64,000 nt of DNA. Origin: an uncultured Luminiphilus sp. Lineage in GTDB: Bacteria; Pseudomonadota; Gammaproteobacteria; Pseudomonadales; Halieaceae. Where the stretch lies: NCBI GenBank assembly GCA_905182485.1, contig CAJJBO010000003.1:1-64000 (forward strand), written 5' to 3'. Made by a program: the position numbers and the translations under genes. Shown piece by piece: positions 26,197 through 39,383 of this stretch (positions within the stretch are counted from its first letter, which is position 1; each line of letters begins with the position of its first letter). The notes under the pieces were generated by a model. The model was given only the letters and a program-made list of their open reading frames with translations, was not told the DNA's origin and did not search any database.

Positions 26197-26904
26197 GTGA
26201 TAGCGCGGTATGATGGCAAGGTGAATTCAACTGCGCAAACACAACCGTCCGACGCCACCCATCCGGTCATCCAGACCCAGCAGGCGTCACCCCACTCAGA
26301 CCTAGAGCGCATTGTGCGGCATCATATTGCGCACCCCTGGCGAAAACCGTGTCCGAGTCACACGCAGAAAGCTTTTGAACAACTGCAAACACGCTATCAA
26401 AATGACTCCCGGCCCCTCATCTTAGATTCCTACTGCGGTACCGGCATGAGTACGGCGGTGCTTGCCGCTCAGCACCCGGAGGCTCTCGTGGTGGGCATTG
26501 ATCAATCTGCGGGTCGATTAGCCAAGCATCAAGTACTCGGTCACCAGAACTACCTTCTCCTACAGGCCGAGGCGGAAGCGTTTTGGCGCTGCTTGGTCGA
26601 GGCAGAGATACCATTAGCGGCGCATTGGATGCTGTATCCAAACCCCTGGCCCAAGGCCTCACAGTTGAGACGCCGGGTTCACGGTCATGGCGCTTTTCCG
26701 CTATTGGCCGCACTCGGTGGACAACTGGAAATGCGCAGTAATTGGCAGGTGTACGCAGCAGAATTTACGCAAGCAGCCGAATTGATCGGGTTATCCGGCA
26801 CTTTAGACACCTTTACGCCCGATCCACCGCAGACCTTGTTTGAGCGCAAATATCATGAGCGCGGGCAGACGCTATGGCGTTTCCAAGGGTCATTCTCCCG
26901 CTAG
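26197..26904 (+). CDS. TrmB-like SAM-dependent methyltransferase
   Basis: About 235 residues with SAM-binding LILDSYCGTGMSTAVLAAQHPEALVVGIDQS and the TrmB-type sequence HWMLYPNPWPKASQLRRRVHGHGAFPLL. TrmB makes 7-methylguanosine in tRNA; this subgroup differs from canonical TrmB (no FPDPWHKKRH), so target specificity is uncertain. The start is ambiguous between GTG 26197 and GTG 26221. It is divergent from the acyltransferase gene. Confidence 0.75.
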   Translation: MIARYDGKVNSTAQTQPSDATHPVIQTQQASPHSDLERIVRHHIAHPWRKPCPSHTQKAFEQLQTRYQNDSRPLILDSYCGTGMSTAVLAAQHPEALVVGIDQSAGRLAKHQVLGHQNYLLLQAEAEAFWRCLVEAEIPLAAHWMLYPNPWPKASQLRRRVHGHGAFPLLAALGGQLEMRSNWQVYAAEFTQAAELIGLSGTLDTFTPDPPQTLFERKYHERGQTLWRFQGSFSR

Positions 26905-26988
26905 TATCAGGGCAAAACCTGATATACGCTTCGCTTTCGCTAAACTTATCAGCACGGTGACGAGCACGGTGCGACAGAGCGTTAGACC

Positions 26989-27815
26989 ATGACCGCAACA
27001 CAACCCGACAATATTAAGCAGATCGAACAGGGCGACCCCATCTGGGCGCGCATTCGCCGAGAGACACGCGATACTGCCGCTGCTGAGCCCATTTTGGCCA
27101 GCTTTTTGCACGCGACGATCCTCAATCACGACGAGCTAGAGAGTGCTTTAAGCTTTCACCTCGCGAACTTGCTGGGCAGCCCCACCGCACCGGCGATGAT
27201 GCTGCGTGAGGTCATTTTAGAAGCGCTGCAAGATGACAGCGCTATTCGCAGCGCTATTCGCGATGACCTTAACGCCATTATCGATCGCGACTCTGCCTGC
27301 CATGAGCTCTATCTGCCGTTTCTGTACTTCAAAGGTTTTCAAGCGCTGCAAATTCACCGCATAGGTCATTGGTTATGGACACACAACCGAAAACCTTTAG
27401 CGCATTTCTTACAGAGCCAAATGGCACGGCAGTTTGGTATTGATATTCACCCTGCTGCGCGCTTTGGGCATGGCATTATGCTGGACCACGCCACGGGCCT
27501 CGTCATCGGCGAAACTGCCGTCGTGGGTAATCGCGTATCGATATTACAAATCAGTGACATTAGGCGGCACCGGGAAAAGAAGACGGCGATCGTCACCCTA
27601 AAATCGGCGATGGCGTATTAATCAGCGCAGGTGCCACGATCCTAGGGAATATTTATGTTGGTGAAGGTGCCAAAGTCGGCGCTGGCTCAGTGGTACTGCA
27701 AGATGTGCCGGCCCACACCACCGTGGCAGGTGTCCCGGCAAAAGTGGTTGGCAAACCGACCTCTAACTCTCCCGCGCTCGATATGGATCATGCGATCCCA
27801 GAGCCTCAGTGGTAA
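26989..27815 (+). CDS. cysE: Serine O-acetyltransferase (two frame breaks)
   Basis: The first step of cysteine synthesis: acetyl transfer to L-serine. The SATase N-terminal domain is intact ([32 protein letters not shown]), and the hexapeptide domain follows ([42 protein letters not shown]). Then an extra A near 27548-27550 and another in the AAAA run near 27575-27578 break the frame. Restoring them gives [32 protein letters not shown] and the normal C-terminus ending at TAA 27815. The track shows 210 residues; the corrected product is about 273, normal for CysE. The stop overlaps the convergent hemE end by 10 bases. Confidence 0.93.
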
Positions 27816-28868
27816 GCGGGCGACAGCTCCACCACCGCATCCACCATCGCTGCAACATGATCAGGATCAATGCCTGGCGTAATGCCATGTCCTAAATTGA
27901 ACACATGACCATTGCCCTCTCCAAATGAGGTCAGAATCTGCCCCACTTCCTCTCGAATACGCTCAGGTGAGGCATTGAGTAGCGTCGGATCCATATTGCC
28001 CTGCAGGCACACTCGGTCACCTACTCGCTCCCGCGCCGCGCCAATATCAGTCGTCCAATCCAGTCCCACTGCATCCGCGCCGCAATCGGCAATGGCTTCC
28101 AGCCATTGACCACCACCCTTGGTAAAGACGATCACTGGCACCTTGCGACCATCCGCCTCTCTCGGCAGCTGATCAATGATCTCTGCCATGTAGCGTGAGA
28201 GAAAATTCTCGATAAGCGTTGCCGCTTAGAATCCCGCCCCAGGTATCAAATATTTGTACCGCCTGCGCGCCACTATGAATCTGCTCACTCAAATACGCCG
28301 CCACCGAGGTCGCCAGCTTCGATAGCAGCTGATGCATCAGCTCGGGCTCATTGAAGGCCAGTGACTTCACTTTGGCAAAATCTTTACTCGAGCCGCCCTC
28401 CACCATATAAGTCGCCAAGGTCCAGGGGCTGCCGGCGAAACCGATCAACGGAATACTGCCTTTCAGCTCCTTGCGGATCAACGATACCGCATCCATGACA
28501 TAGCCGAGCTCGCTCGCGGCTCGCGCCGGATCCAACGCATTTATTTCGGCCGCGGTCGAGATGGGCCGTTCAAAGCGGGGACCCTCCCCCTCCGAAAAGT
28601 AAAGGCCCAACCCCAGCGCGTCTGGCACTGTCAAAATATCAGAGAACAAAATGGCGGCGTCCATGGCATATCGCCGTAACGGCTGCAACGTCACCTCACA
28701 GGCAAGTTCAGGGTTCGTACACAGGCTCATAAAGCTCCCAGCTTCGGCCCGTATCTCGCGGTACTCTGGTAAGTATCGGCCCGCCTGGCGCATCATCCAA
28801 AGCGGCGTTCGATCCACAGGTTCACGCAGCAGTGCACGCAGAAATCGATCGTTTTCTAAGCTGGCCAT
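27806..28868 (-). CDS. hemE: Uroporphyrinogen decarboxylase (one frame break)
   Basis: Removes four carboxyl groups from uroporphyrinogen III in haem synthesis. N-terminal sequence has the signature [22 protein letters not shown] and [22 protein letters not shown]. The middle has [17 protein letters not shown] and [16 protein letters not shown]. The frame then breaks near 28196, and the protein resumes as [22 protein letters not shown] through [16 protein letters not shown]. About 354 residues, as expected. Essential in most bacteria, which argues for sequence error rather than gene loss. Located downstream of gltD in the same direction. Confidence 0.95.
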
Positions 28869-28953
28869 GTTGTCGACTCTCTTCTCATATTCTTAGGTTT
28901 TAACGCCGTGTCGGTCGTATCGCGTTTCGCAAAAACGCGAGCCCGGTTAATGC

Positions 28954-30388
<1,435 letters not shown>

Positions 30389-33300
30389 TCAGTCTGTCTC
30401 ACGCAGTCGCGAGAGGAGTTGATTAATGTCGGCCGCCTTGGGTTTAACCAACCAGAACTTACCGACGTAGTCTTCGAAGTTTTCGAGCAGATGAGCGCCC
30501 CAAACTGAGTCAGTTTCGTCTACAAACTCGCGGATGTTGTCACGCAAAAAGTGACGATGAGCTTCCATAGACTCCGCCGCTACACGATGGATTTCGACTA
30601 ATTCGCTGTGGTTGATCAATGCAGGTGCTTCACCATCAGGGTCGTACAGATAGGCCATGCCACCGGTCATACCCGCACCAAAGTTTGCACCAATAGATCC
30701 CAGTACCGTCACAAGCCCACCCGTCATGTATTCACAGCAGTGATCGCCCGCACCCTCAATTACGGCGTGAGCACCCGAATTGCGCACGGCAAAGCGCTCA
30801 CCCGCGACACCTGCCGCGAAAAGACGCCCACCGGTCGCACCGTAGAGACAGGTGTTGCCGATAATGCTGGTGTGCTGACTTTCAAAGCGGCTGCCCCGGG
30901 GAGGGAAAACAACCAACTTACCTGCGGCCATGCCCTTACCGACATAGTCATTGCTGTCGCCCTCGAGGTACATGTGCAGTCCGCCCGCGTTCCAGACACC
31001 AAAACTCTGTCCCGCGGTGCCGGTGAAGCGAATGGTGATGGGGTTAATCTCCATCCCCGTATTACCGTAGCGTTTCGCAATTTCGCCAGACAGCCGCGCA
31101 CCGATCGAGCGATCACAGTTGGTGATGCTATAGGCGAATTCGCCACCACTCCCCGCTTCGATCGCAGGCAAGATATCCGCAATCATTTGGTTCGCCTTAT
31201 CGGCGGTGTCAAACGGGTCATTGCTGTCTACCTGACAATACTGCGGCTGGTCTGTCGCGTCTTCATCAACCCACAAAATGGGGTCAAGATCCAAGCTCTG
31301 TTGTTTTGCGGTCTCTCCAGGGAGGCGCTCTAGTAGGTCTACGCGACCAATTAAGTCCTCTAGCCTCCGCACGCCCAACTTAGCGAGCCACTCTCGAGTT
31401 TCAGTGGCAACGAACGTGAAGAAATTGACCACTCGTTCCACGTCACCCACAAAATGCGCTTCCCGCAGTTGGGCATTCTGCGTGGCGACACCGGTGGCGC
31501 AGTTATTAAGATGGCAAATGCGCAAATACTTGCAGCCCATCGCCACCATGGGCGCAGTCCCAAAACCAAAACTTTCTGCTCCCAAGATGGCGGCTTTCAC
31601 CACATCGAGCCCGGTTTTCATCCCGCCATCGGCTTGCAATCGAACCCGGCCGCGAAGACGGTTACCACGCAATGTTTGCTGCACCTCTGCCAGACCCAGC
31701 TCCCATGGCGAGCCCGCGTAACGGATTGAGGTGAGCGGGCTGGCCGCTGTACCGCCGTCGTAACCGGAGATAGAATGACATCCGCCTTGGCCTTGGCGAC
31801 ACCGGCAGCAATTGTGCCGACGCCGGGCTCCGAGACCAGCTTTACCGAGACCAATGCATCAGGGTTCACCTGTTTAAGGTCAAAAATCAGCTGCGCCAGA
31901 TCTTCTATAGAGTAAATGTCATGATGTGGCGGTGGCGAGATCAGCGTCACGCCGGGCACCGAATAGCGAAGCCGTGCGATGAGCTCATTGACCTTGCCGC
32001 CCGGCAGCTGGCCACCCTCACCAGGCTTCGCCCCCTGGGCTACCTTGATCTGCAGCACCTCAGCGTTGACCAGATAGTGAGGCGTCACGCCAAATCGACC
32101 GGAGGCGATTTGCTTGATTTTGGATACGCGGTTAGTGCCGAAGCGGCGAGGATCCTCTCCGCCCTCACCACTATTCGATCTGGCCCCGATTTGATTCATG
32201 CCCATGGCCAGCGACTCATGGGCTTCAGGTGAGAGCGCGCCGAGCGACATGCCTGCAGAATCAAAACGACGGAAGATCGCCTCGATCGGCTCCACCTCCT
32301 CGAGGGGCACAGGCGCCTTGGCCAGCTTAAGCGTCAGCAAATCTCGCAAGGCGGCGACCGGCCGGTCATTACAATGAGTGGCATAAGTTTGATAGTCACG
32401 ATACTCGCCGCTCACAACCGCCGATTGCAGACTCGTGACCACATCTGGATTGTAAGCGTGATACTCCCCCCCGTGGACGTACTTAAGGAGGCCGCCTTGA
32501 TCCATCGTTTTACGACGAGATCGGGCGCGGCTCGCCACTTGCCATTGGTCCTTTTCTAACTGCTCAAGCGACACGCCACCTATCCGAGACGTGACGCCTG
32601 TGAAGGCAATATCTACCAATTCACTATCGAGGCCCACAGCCTCAAACAGCTGCGCCCCACGATACGAATTAACGGCTGAAATGCCCATTTTAGACATGAT
32701 CTTGAGCAGACCTTTGTTAATCCCTTTACGGAAGTTTTTCTGGCAGACCTGGGGATCACCCAGCAACTCATTGCGCGCTAGGAGATCTTCGATAACGCTA
32801 TAGGCCACATAAGGATAAATGGCGGTTGCACCGAACCCCAACAAACAGGCCACATGGTGCGAGTCACGCGCGCTGCCTGACTCGATCACCAGGTTGCACT
32901 CAGATCGCAAACCCACTCGGATCAAATGATGATGCACCGCACCCGTCACTAACAGGCTGTGTATCGGTACTCGCGTTTCGGCAATCTTTCGATCAGATAA
33001 AACGAGCACTTGAAACCCTTCGCGAATCGCGGCCTCTGCGCTGGAACACAGTGCTTCCACTGTTTCGCGCAAATTGGCTTCACCGGGATCATAGGTCGCA
33101 TCGATCACCGTGCTGCGCAACCCCGCCTCTGATAGCTCGACAATCGTCTGGAATTTTGCCTGCGACAAAACCGGTGACGTCAGGCTAATGCGCTCAGCAT
33201 GCTCTGGAGACTCAATAAAAACGTTACGCTCCAGGCCGAGATCCACTTCCAACGACATCACAATGGACTCACGCAACGGATCGATGGGGGGATTGGTCAC

Positions 33301-34872
33301 CTGCGCAAATTTCTGACGGAAAAACTCGTAGAGCGATCGCTCCTGGCGAGACAGCACCGCCATGGGCGTATCGTCACCCATTGAGCCGACCGCCTCATTG
33401 CCTGACTCAGCGAGGGGACGCAATACTTGATCTCGCTCCTCAAAACTGACCTGAAACATTTTTTGATACATATCGAGCTCAACACCCGATATCGCGGCTA
33501 CCGCCTCGCCCGCAAAACTGCCTGAGATGAGCCGGGCATGTTGCCGCAACCATTTTTTATAGGGCTGTCTCGCCTTGAGTAACTCGTCCATGTCCTCGGT
33601 GTGCAGCACCTGCCCTGTTTCGGTATCCACCACTAAGATCTGTCCCGGGCCTACTCGCCCCTTGGCAATGACTTGCTCGGGTCGATAACCGTGGGTACCA
33701 ATTTCTGATGCGACGGTGATGAAACCATCATCGGTCGTCACCCAGCGCGCCGGGCGTAATCCATTTCGATCCAGCAAACAGCAGGCGTATCGACCATCCG
33801 TCAAGACAATACCCGCCGGGCCATCCCACGGTTCCATATGCATCGCGTTGTATTGGTAAAAGGCTTTGAGATCAGGATCGATGCCTTCAATGTTTTGCCA
33901 AGCCGGGGGAATCAGCATCCGCAGGGCGCGCGGTAATTCAATACCGCCAGTGGTGAGGAGTTCGAGCATATTATCTAAGCTCGAGGAGTCTGAACCCTCG
34001 GTGTTGACCAACGGCACCAGCGATTGCAAGTCGGGGAGGAGTGGCGAGGCCAGCTTGGGTGTGCGAGCTCTAGACCAACTGCGATTACCTTCAATCGTAT
34101 TAATCTCGCCATTGTGTGCCAGCATGCGAAACGGCTGTGCCAGCGGCCACCGTGGTAGCGTATTGGTCGAAAAGCGCTGGTGGAACACGCACACTGCCGT
34201 CTCAAGCGAGGGGTCGTTGAGATCCGGATAAAAACGCGCGAGATCGGCTGGCATCACCAAGCCTTTGTAAGAAATAACCCGATCAGAGAGGCTGCAAATG
34301 TAAAAATCGGGATCGTCGACGACCGCCATTTCTGCGCGTCGGCGCGCCGTGAATAATTTCCCTGCGCAGTGCTCGTGATCAATACCCGTTGCATCGACAA
34401 AGACCTGTTCGATCTGCGGTAACTGGTCGAGTGCGATTTCACCGCAGACATCCGGCTCGACTGGCACTTCGCGCCATCCCAATACCGAGAGACCTTCAGC
34501 GCCCAACGCGGAAGCCATTGCCTCACGCGCGTGCGTCTGAAGCGCGGGATCCTGACTGAGAAACAGCACGCCAACCGCATAATGATCGCCGAGATCAGTG
34601 CCGAGCGTCTCCTTGGCCTGAGCGCGCATAAACGCATCGGGCATCTGTAGCAATAATCCGCAGCCATCGCCCGTTCGACCATCTGCTGCAATGCCACCGC
34701 GGTGTGTCATACAGGTTAATGATTCAATCGCCGTTTGCAGCAGGCGATGACTCACCTCGCCCTTAATATGGGCGATCAAACCGAACCCGCAGTTATCCCG
34801 GAATTCTTCGGGGCGGTAGAGACCTCGCGGCGCTGTCGCAGCGCCGGCGTCCGATGTTAAATCATGAGTCAT
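30389..34872 (-). CDS. gltB: Glutamate synthase large subunit (one frame break)
   Basis: Converts glutamine and 2-oxoglutarate to two glutamates. The glutaminase domain starts near Cys28 ([15 protein letters not shown]), the mature N-terminal nucleophile after propeptide removal. The central domain leads to the FMN domain with [22 protein letters not shown] and [19 protein letters not shown]. The frame breaks near 31,770 inside [21 protein letters not shown] and resumes. The [3Fe-4S] cysteines are in [19 protein letters not shown], and the C-terminal GXGXG beta-helix is complete. About 1495 residues, as in E. coli. A regulatory region of 123 bases separates it from aroB. Confidence 0.96.
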
Positions 34873-34995
34873 AACACGTTTCGTCTTTGGACCAGCCCGT
34901 CAAGCCGGCGAAACGACCCCACACAGGGCCAGAACAAAAGGGGACGTAGTGTACACGCCCTAAAAGGGGCGCTCAATTGCCGTTATATTCGCCGA

Positions 34996-36108
34996 TCAAG
35001 CGTCGATTACGCTGGCAATGTCTTCTAGTGAGACGTCTTCAGTCACACACGCTTTACCCAACTCGGTGAGTAAAATATAGCGGATTTTACCCGCAGTGAC
35101 TTTTTTATCGCTCGCCATGGCATCTAAGAAGCCAGCTGCAGTCATTCCAGCGGGCGGCTTAACGGGCAAACCGACCTGCTGCTGAAACGATAAGAGCTGA
35201 TCGACCACGTCTGATTCGAGATCGCCTCGGCGTTCCGAGAGGCGCGCTGCCATGACCATACCCGCCGCGACGGCTTCACCATGAAGCCACTCGCCGTAAC
35301 CTTCAAGGCGCTCAATCGCATGCCCAAAGGTATGCCCAAAATTCAAATGGGCTCGCACGCCTCGCTCCTGCTCATCCTCCATCACAACAGCGGCTTTAAT
35401 CGCACAACTGCGCTCAATGGCCGATGCCAAAGTCGGTATATCACGCGCCTGCAACGCACTGACCCGGGCCACCAACCAGTGAAAAAAAGCGGCGTCACGA
35501 ATCAGACCGTACTTAATGACCTCAGCCAGTCCTGCGGCATATTCTCGATCCGGCAAAGTGGACAAGGTGTCGAGATCGATGATGACGTGTTCGGGTTGAT
35601 GAAAAGCGCCGATCAGGTTTTTACCCATGGGGTGGTTAACCCCCGTTTTACCGCCTACCGAAGAATCCACCTGAGCCAGCAAGGTCGTCGGTATCTGAAT
35701 AAAGTCCGCGCCACGTAAAAATATCGATGCGGCGAATCCGGTCATGTCGCCGACAACACCGCCACCAAGGGCCACAAAAAGACTTTGGCGTTCGTGGCGG
35801 TCCTCCAGTGCGGCATCTAAAATCTGTTGCACTGAGGCCATCGATTTATGCTGCTCACCGGCAGGCAGGGTAACGTGTGTTAATCGTTCAAGCGCTGGTA
35901 GCGCCGACAGTAAACGCTCTGAGTACAGCGGACCGACCTGGTCGTCGGTAACCAATACCACGCCGCGCGAACCAATCACCTCTGCCCACAGACGGCTGTC
36001 AGTCAACAGCCCCTTGCCAATGGCAATAGGATAACTGCGATCTTTGCCGTTACGGTTGCTGCCATCGGCACCAAGATTAACGTCTACTGTATGAAATTGT
36101 TCCGACAT
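34996..36108 (-). CDS. aroB: 3-dehydroquinate synthase
   Basis: The second shikimate step, converting DAHP to 3-dehydroquinate with NAD+ and a divalent metal. It is complete at 370 residues. Key sequence: the NAD loop GGGVVGDMTGFAASIFLRG, PTTLLAQVDSSVGGKTGVNH, the metal ligands in GLAEVIKYGLI and HLNFGHTFGHAIE, and the substrate-binding LHGEAVAAGM. It lies 24 bases after aroK in the common aroK-aroB pair. An N-terminal extension (SEQFHTVDVNLGADGSNRNGK) is slightly longer than usual, so an internal start is possible. In many relatives a damX gene follows; here gltB follows directly. Confidence 0.97.
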   Translation of the reverse strand: MSEQFHTVDVNLGADGSNRNGKDRSYPIAIGKGLLTDSRLWAEVIGSRGVVLVTDDQVGPLYSERLLSALPALERLTHVTLPAGEQHKSMASVQQILDAALEDRHERQSLFVALGGGVVGDMTGFAASIFLRGADFIQIPTTLLAQVDSSVGGKTGVNHPMGKNLIGAFHQPEHVIIDLDTLSTLPDREYAAGLAEVIKYGLIRDAAFFHWLVARVSALQARDIPTLASAIERSCAIKAAVVMEDEQERGVRAHLNFGHTFGHAIERLEGYGEWLHGEAVAAGMVMAARLSERRGDLESDVVDQLLSFQQQVGLPVKPPAGMTAAGFLDAMASDKKVTAGKIRYILLTELGKACVTEDVSLEDIASVIDA

Positions 36109-36132
36109 CGATGGATCGCTCTCGAATAATCA

Positions 36133-36651
36133 TCATGAGGGGTTTGAAGGCAGCAAATCGCGCTCGACTAATTGCGCTTGGATTTGCTTAGCGACTTTTC
36201 TGGCGTTGCCCGACCCCCCAGACACAATGACGTCTGCCAGCGCGCGATACAGCGGCGCTCGCTCTGCCATCAGCCTGGCAAGCGTCTCCGCTCGGTCGCC
36301 GCATTGTAACAAGGGGCGGCCTTCGCCTGACCCTGTTCTTTTCCTTTGCTGCTCGACACTCACATCAAGGTAGACCACCAATCCCGAGTTCGACATCAAT
36401 GTGCGATTTTCCTCACTCACCACTGCGCCGCCGCCGGTTGCAATCACCGCCTGGGGGCGTCGAGCAAGATCTTGAAGCACCGCACTTTCACGGCGTCGAA
36501 ACCCATCCTCACCTTCCACGTCAAAGATCCAGGGGATGTCGGCACCAGAACGAGCCACAATTTCTACGTCTGAGTCGATAAAGGGGCATCGCAATAATCC
36601 TGCCAGATGCCGACCCACAGTCGACTTTCCCGAGCCCATTGGGCCCACCAT
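36133..36651 (-). CDS. aroK: Shikimate kinase I
   Basis: Phosphorylates shikimate at the 3-position. Walker A is GPMGSGKST, followed by FIDSDVEIVARSGADIPWIFDVEGEDGFRRRE (substrate-binding Asp and Arg), the ATGGGAV loop and RPLLQ. The first visible ATG leaves the N-terminal strand short (MVGPMG). In-frame codons upstream read SGIAMVGPMG, and a GTG just after the pilQ stop is one frame away, so a small indel probably hides the true start a few codons upstream, near 36680. About 172-180 residues. Confidence 0.93.
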   Translation of the reverse strand: MVGPMGSGKSTVGRHLAGLLRCPFIDSDVEIVARSGADIPWIFDVEGEDGFRRRESAVLQDLARRPQAVIATGGGAVVSEENRTLMSNSGLVVYLDVSVEQQRKRTGSGEGRPLLQCGDRAETLARLMAERAPLYRALADVIVSGGSGNARKVAKQIQAQLVERDLLPSNPS

Positions 36652-36687
36652 TGCAATGCCGGAAGGCTTTAGTGCTATCGAGCACCG

Positions 36688-38841
36688 TCAGTTCACCAAC
36701 GCTTCTGACAAAATTCTAGGCGTAATAAATATGAGCATTTCCGTTTTTTGTTGTGTGTTGGCAGTGCTCTTGAACAAGTTGCCGAGATAGGGAATATCGC
36801 CAAGGAGCGGGACTTTTGCAACCTTAACCAGTTCTTCATTTTTAAAGACACCGCCCAACACCACGGTTTCACCGTTCCCGACAAGCACCTGCGTTGTCAG
36901 CTCCGTGGTATCGATAGTGGGAATAAATCCACCGTTACCACTGGGCACCAACGCACCCACCGAATCCTGATTGACAATCAAATCGAGCAAGATGCGATCA
37001 TCCGGTGTGATATTCGGTGTCACATCCAGTTTCAAAACCGCCTCCTTAAACGCCGTTGTCGTGGCGCCCGACGCGGCTCCCTCTTGATACGGGATTTCAG
37101 TCCCCGACTTTATACTGGCCTTCTGTTTATCACCAGTAATCACCTTTGGTTGCGAAACCACCTCACCCTCGCCGGAGGCTTCCAGCGCTGAAAGCTCGGC
37201 AGTGAGAAATAGGTCAGTGGAGGTAAATCCGACTGCAAACCCTGATGTCGCCTCAGCAACGCCCAAGTCGACCAGCGGCGCGGTGGGCATGGCAATTGGG
37301 TTAGCGCCTCCGATCAACTGATTGTTGAGGCTCGTCACACTGGCGGTATCCCCTGCCACCGAGGTAAACCGGTCGGATCCTGCATTGAGGTAACCCCCTC
37401 CCCAGCGGATGCCAAGTTGCTCATTAATATTGGAAGATGCAATCACTATGCGCGCCTCAATCATGACCTGACGAATAGGAATATCGACCTGCTCAATCAG
37501 CGCTCTGACCTCCGCCAGCTTGGCGCTGGTATCCGTGACAACAATCGAGTTCGTGCGATCATCCACGACCACCGAACCCCGCTCAGAAATTAAGGCCCCC
37601 CCCTCTTCTGACCCCGCTTGAAACAGCCCGACAATATTGCTCGCCTTTGCATAGCGGATACGAATAAATTCTGATTGCAGGGGCGCGAGTTCTGCTATTT
37701 GTTTGTTGGCTTCAATTTCCTGGCGCTCCCGCTCAGCCAGCTCCTGGGTGGGCGCCACCATTAACACATTGCCTATCTGGCGACTGTCGAGACCCCGAGT
37801 TTTGAGCACCAAATCAAACGCTTGATCCCAGGGGACATCATCTAGCCGCAACGTAATACTCCCCTCCACAGAGTCTGAGGCCACAAGATTTAGCCCAGTG
37901 AAATCAGCAATCAGCTGCAGTACCGACCGGACCTCAATACTTTGGAAATTGAGCGAGATACGATCACCCGCATAATCAAACTGATTGAGACGATCCCGCT
38001 GCTCCTCCTCGTTGAGCCCCGTTACGGCAAGGGTGTAGGTATTGCCCGTTTGGTAAGCCAGATAATCGAATGGACCAGTTGCACGCAACGTCAGCCGGGT
38101 GCCTTGCTCGGTCGTATTGACTTCGATGCCCTGTACTGGCGTTGCGAAATCAGTCACGTCAAAACGCCGAATCAGCGATTTCCGGACACCCGTGTGACGA
38201 AACTGCAGCGTGATATTGCCGCCTTCGCTGAACACGCTCGCCGTGACACCTGGATCACTCAAGCTCAGTACTAATAAACCCTCGCCCTTAGCCGATCGCC
38301 GAAACGCCAGATCTGTTATTTCCGAGACCACTCGCTCGACTCGGTCAACATCGGTTTGCAAGATACTACTGGTGTCCTGCGCATCCACGTCGACCGCCTC
38401 GACCTCCCCTCCCAGCTGCAGTGTCAGCTGGTCACCCGACACCACCGTGTGAAACGGCAGAAGCTCAACAAGATTGATGATCACGCGGGTGCGGTCTTCG
38501 GATTCGAGCACTAACACACTGGTGGCGTTGGCTTGCGGAAGCTTGAACCGCTTTTCTCCCAGCAGGCTGCGAGTACCCGGCAAATCCAACACCACTCTGG
38601 CAGGCTCCTCGATAGCATAACTGTCGACCTCCGCTAAAAAGGGCTGATCGAACGTTAAAGTCACGGCGAGCTGAGACCCAGGCTGAGGTGTTAAGGCAAT
38701 CTTTTTCAGTATCGCAGACTCTGCTGACATTGCCGTCACATACAGCAACAGGCAGCCAAACACGTAACTCAATCCCCTCAGCACCGGTAAAGATCGCCCT
38801 CTTCTGGCTGCGCTTTCCATTGCGTTATCTCCCTCGCTCAC
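36688..38841 (-). CDS. pilQ: Type IV pilus secretin PilQ
   Basis: Outer-membrane secretin through which the type IV pilus exits. Order of parts: signal peptide (RGLSYVFGCLLLYVTAMSAESA), AMIN domain (LAVTLTFDQPFLAEVDSYAIEEPARVVLDLPG), a second AMIN-like repeat, STN-type segment (RISLNFQSIEVRSVLQLIADFTGLNLVASDSVEGSITLRLDDVPWDQA), secretin N domains, and the secretin beta-barrel with VVLGGVFKNEE and KTEMLIFITPRIL. At 717 residues it is normal. The GTG start overlaps the pilP stop as GTGA. Confidence 0.96.
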   Translation of the reverse strand: MSEGDNAMESAARRGRSLPVLRGLSYVFGCLLLYVTAMSAESAILKKIALTPQPGSQLAVTLTFDQPFLAEVDSYAIEEPARVVLDLPGTRSLLGEKRFKLPQANATSVLVLESEDRTRVIINLVELLPFHTVVSGDQLTLQLGGEVEAVDVDAQDTSSILQTDVDRVERVVSEITDLAFRRSAKGEGLLVLSLSDPGVTASVFSEGGNITLQFRHTGVRKSLIRRFDVTDFATPVQGIEVNTTEQGTRLTLRATGPFDYLAYQTGNTYTLAVTGLNEEEQRDRLNQFDYAGDRISLNFQSIEVRSVLQLIADFTGLNLVASDSVEGSITLRLDDVPWDQAFDLVLKTRGLDSRQIGNVLMVAPTQELAERERQEIEANKQIAELAPLQSEFIRIRYAKASNIVGLFQAGSEEGGALISERGSVVVDDRTNSIVVTDTSAKLAEVRALIEQVDIPIRQVMIEARIVIASSNINEQLGIRWGGGYLNAGSDRFTSVAGDTASVTSLNNQLIGGANPIAMPTAPLVDLGVAEATSGFAVGFTSTDLFLTAELSALEASGEGEVVSQPKVITGDKQKASIKSGTEIPYQEGAASGATTTAFKEAVLKLDVTPNITPDDRILLDLIVNQDSVGALVPSGNGGFIPTIDTTELTTQVLVGNGETVVLGGVFKNEELVKVAKVPLLGDIPYLGNLFKSTANTQQKTEMLIFITPRILSEALVN

Positions 38842-39383
38842 ATCCCTGTAAGCTCAATTGTTCTGGGTCGCTCCACCCAGCCATTCTCGGTTCCATCCGA
38901 GACGATTTCGGTCACCACAACGAAAGCGTCACCCATCTCAACAACACGACCATGATCACGGCCCAGAAAACTGCCAAGCTGAATCCGGTGGATCCTGCCT
39001 TCCGGGTCCTTGATCAAGCTCCAATTAAAGTTATCTCGTTGCAAAGTGCCCACCATGGCCAAGGTGTCTAACGAAAAGCGCTCCAAATAATCTTTTGTCC
39101 GGTCCTCATCAGGGTGCACCATCGTGGGCGCCGATAAGGCCGCGAGCTGCCGGGCGTTCATGGGCCGATCAAATGGACTGCGTAAAGTCGCCGCCGCATA
39201 GGCAAACGCCTCGTAGGCTTCAAAGGTAGGAATGGGTTGAACAACACCCCCCGGCAGCGCGCGCTTCTCATCCATAAAGTCGTCTAGGTCGGTGAAACTG
39301 CGGTCTGCACAAGCCGACAACACCGCGGCCATCAACACCGCTCGGATCGCGAGACGAAGCGGCGCAAGACGATTATCCCGCAT
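38838..39383 (-). CDS. pilP: Type IV pilus lipoprotein PilP
   Basis: An inner-membrane-anchored lipoprotein (lipobox LSAC, Cys25) that links PilNO to the PilQ secretin. The folded C-terminal half has LERFSLDTLAMVGTLQRDNFNWSLIKDPEGRIHRIQLGSFLGRDHGRVVEM, a typical PilP beta-sandwich. At 181 residues it is normal. It overlaps pilO by 11 bases and pilQ by 4, so the whole set is one operon. Confidence 0.95.
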   Translation of the reverse strand: MRDNRLAPLRLAIRAVLMAAVLSACADRSFTDLDDFMDEKRALPGGVVQPIPTFEAYEAFAYAAATLRSPFDRPMNARQLAALSAPTMVHPDEDRTKDYLERFSLDTLAMVGTLQRDNFNWSLIKDPEGRIHRIQLGSFLGRDHGRVVEMGDAFVVVTEIVSDGTENGWVERPRTIELTGM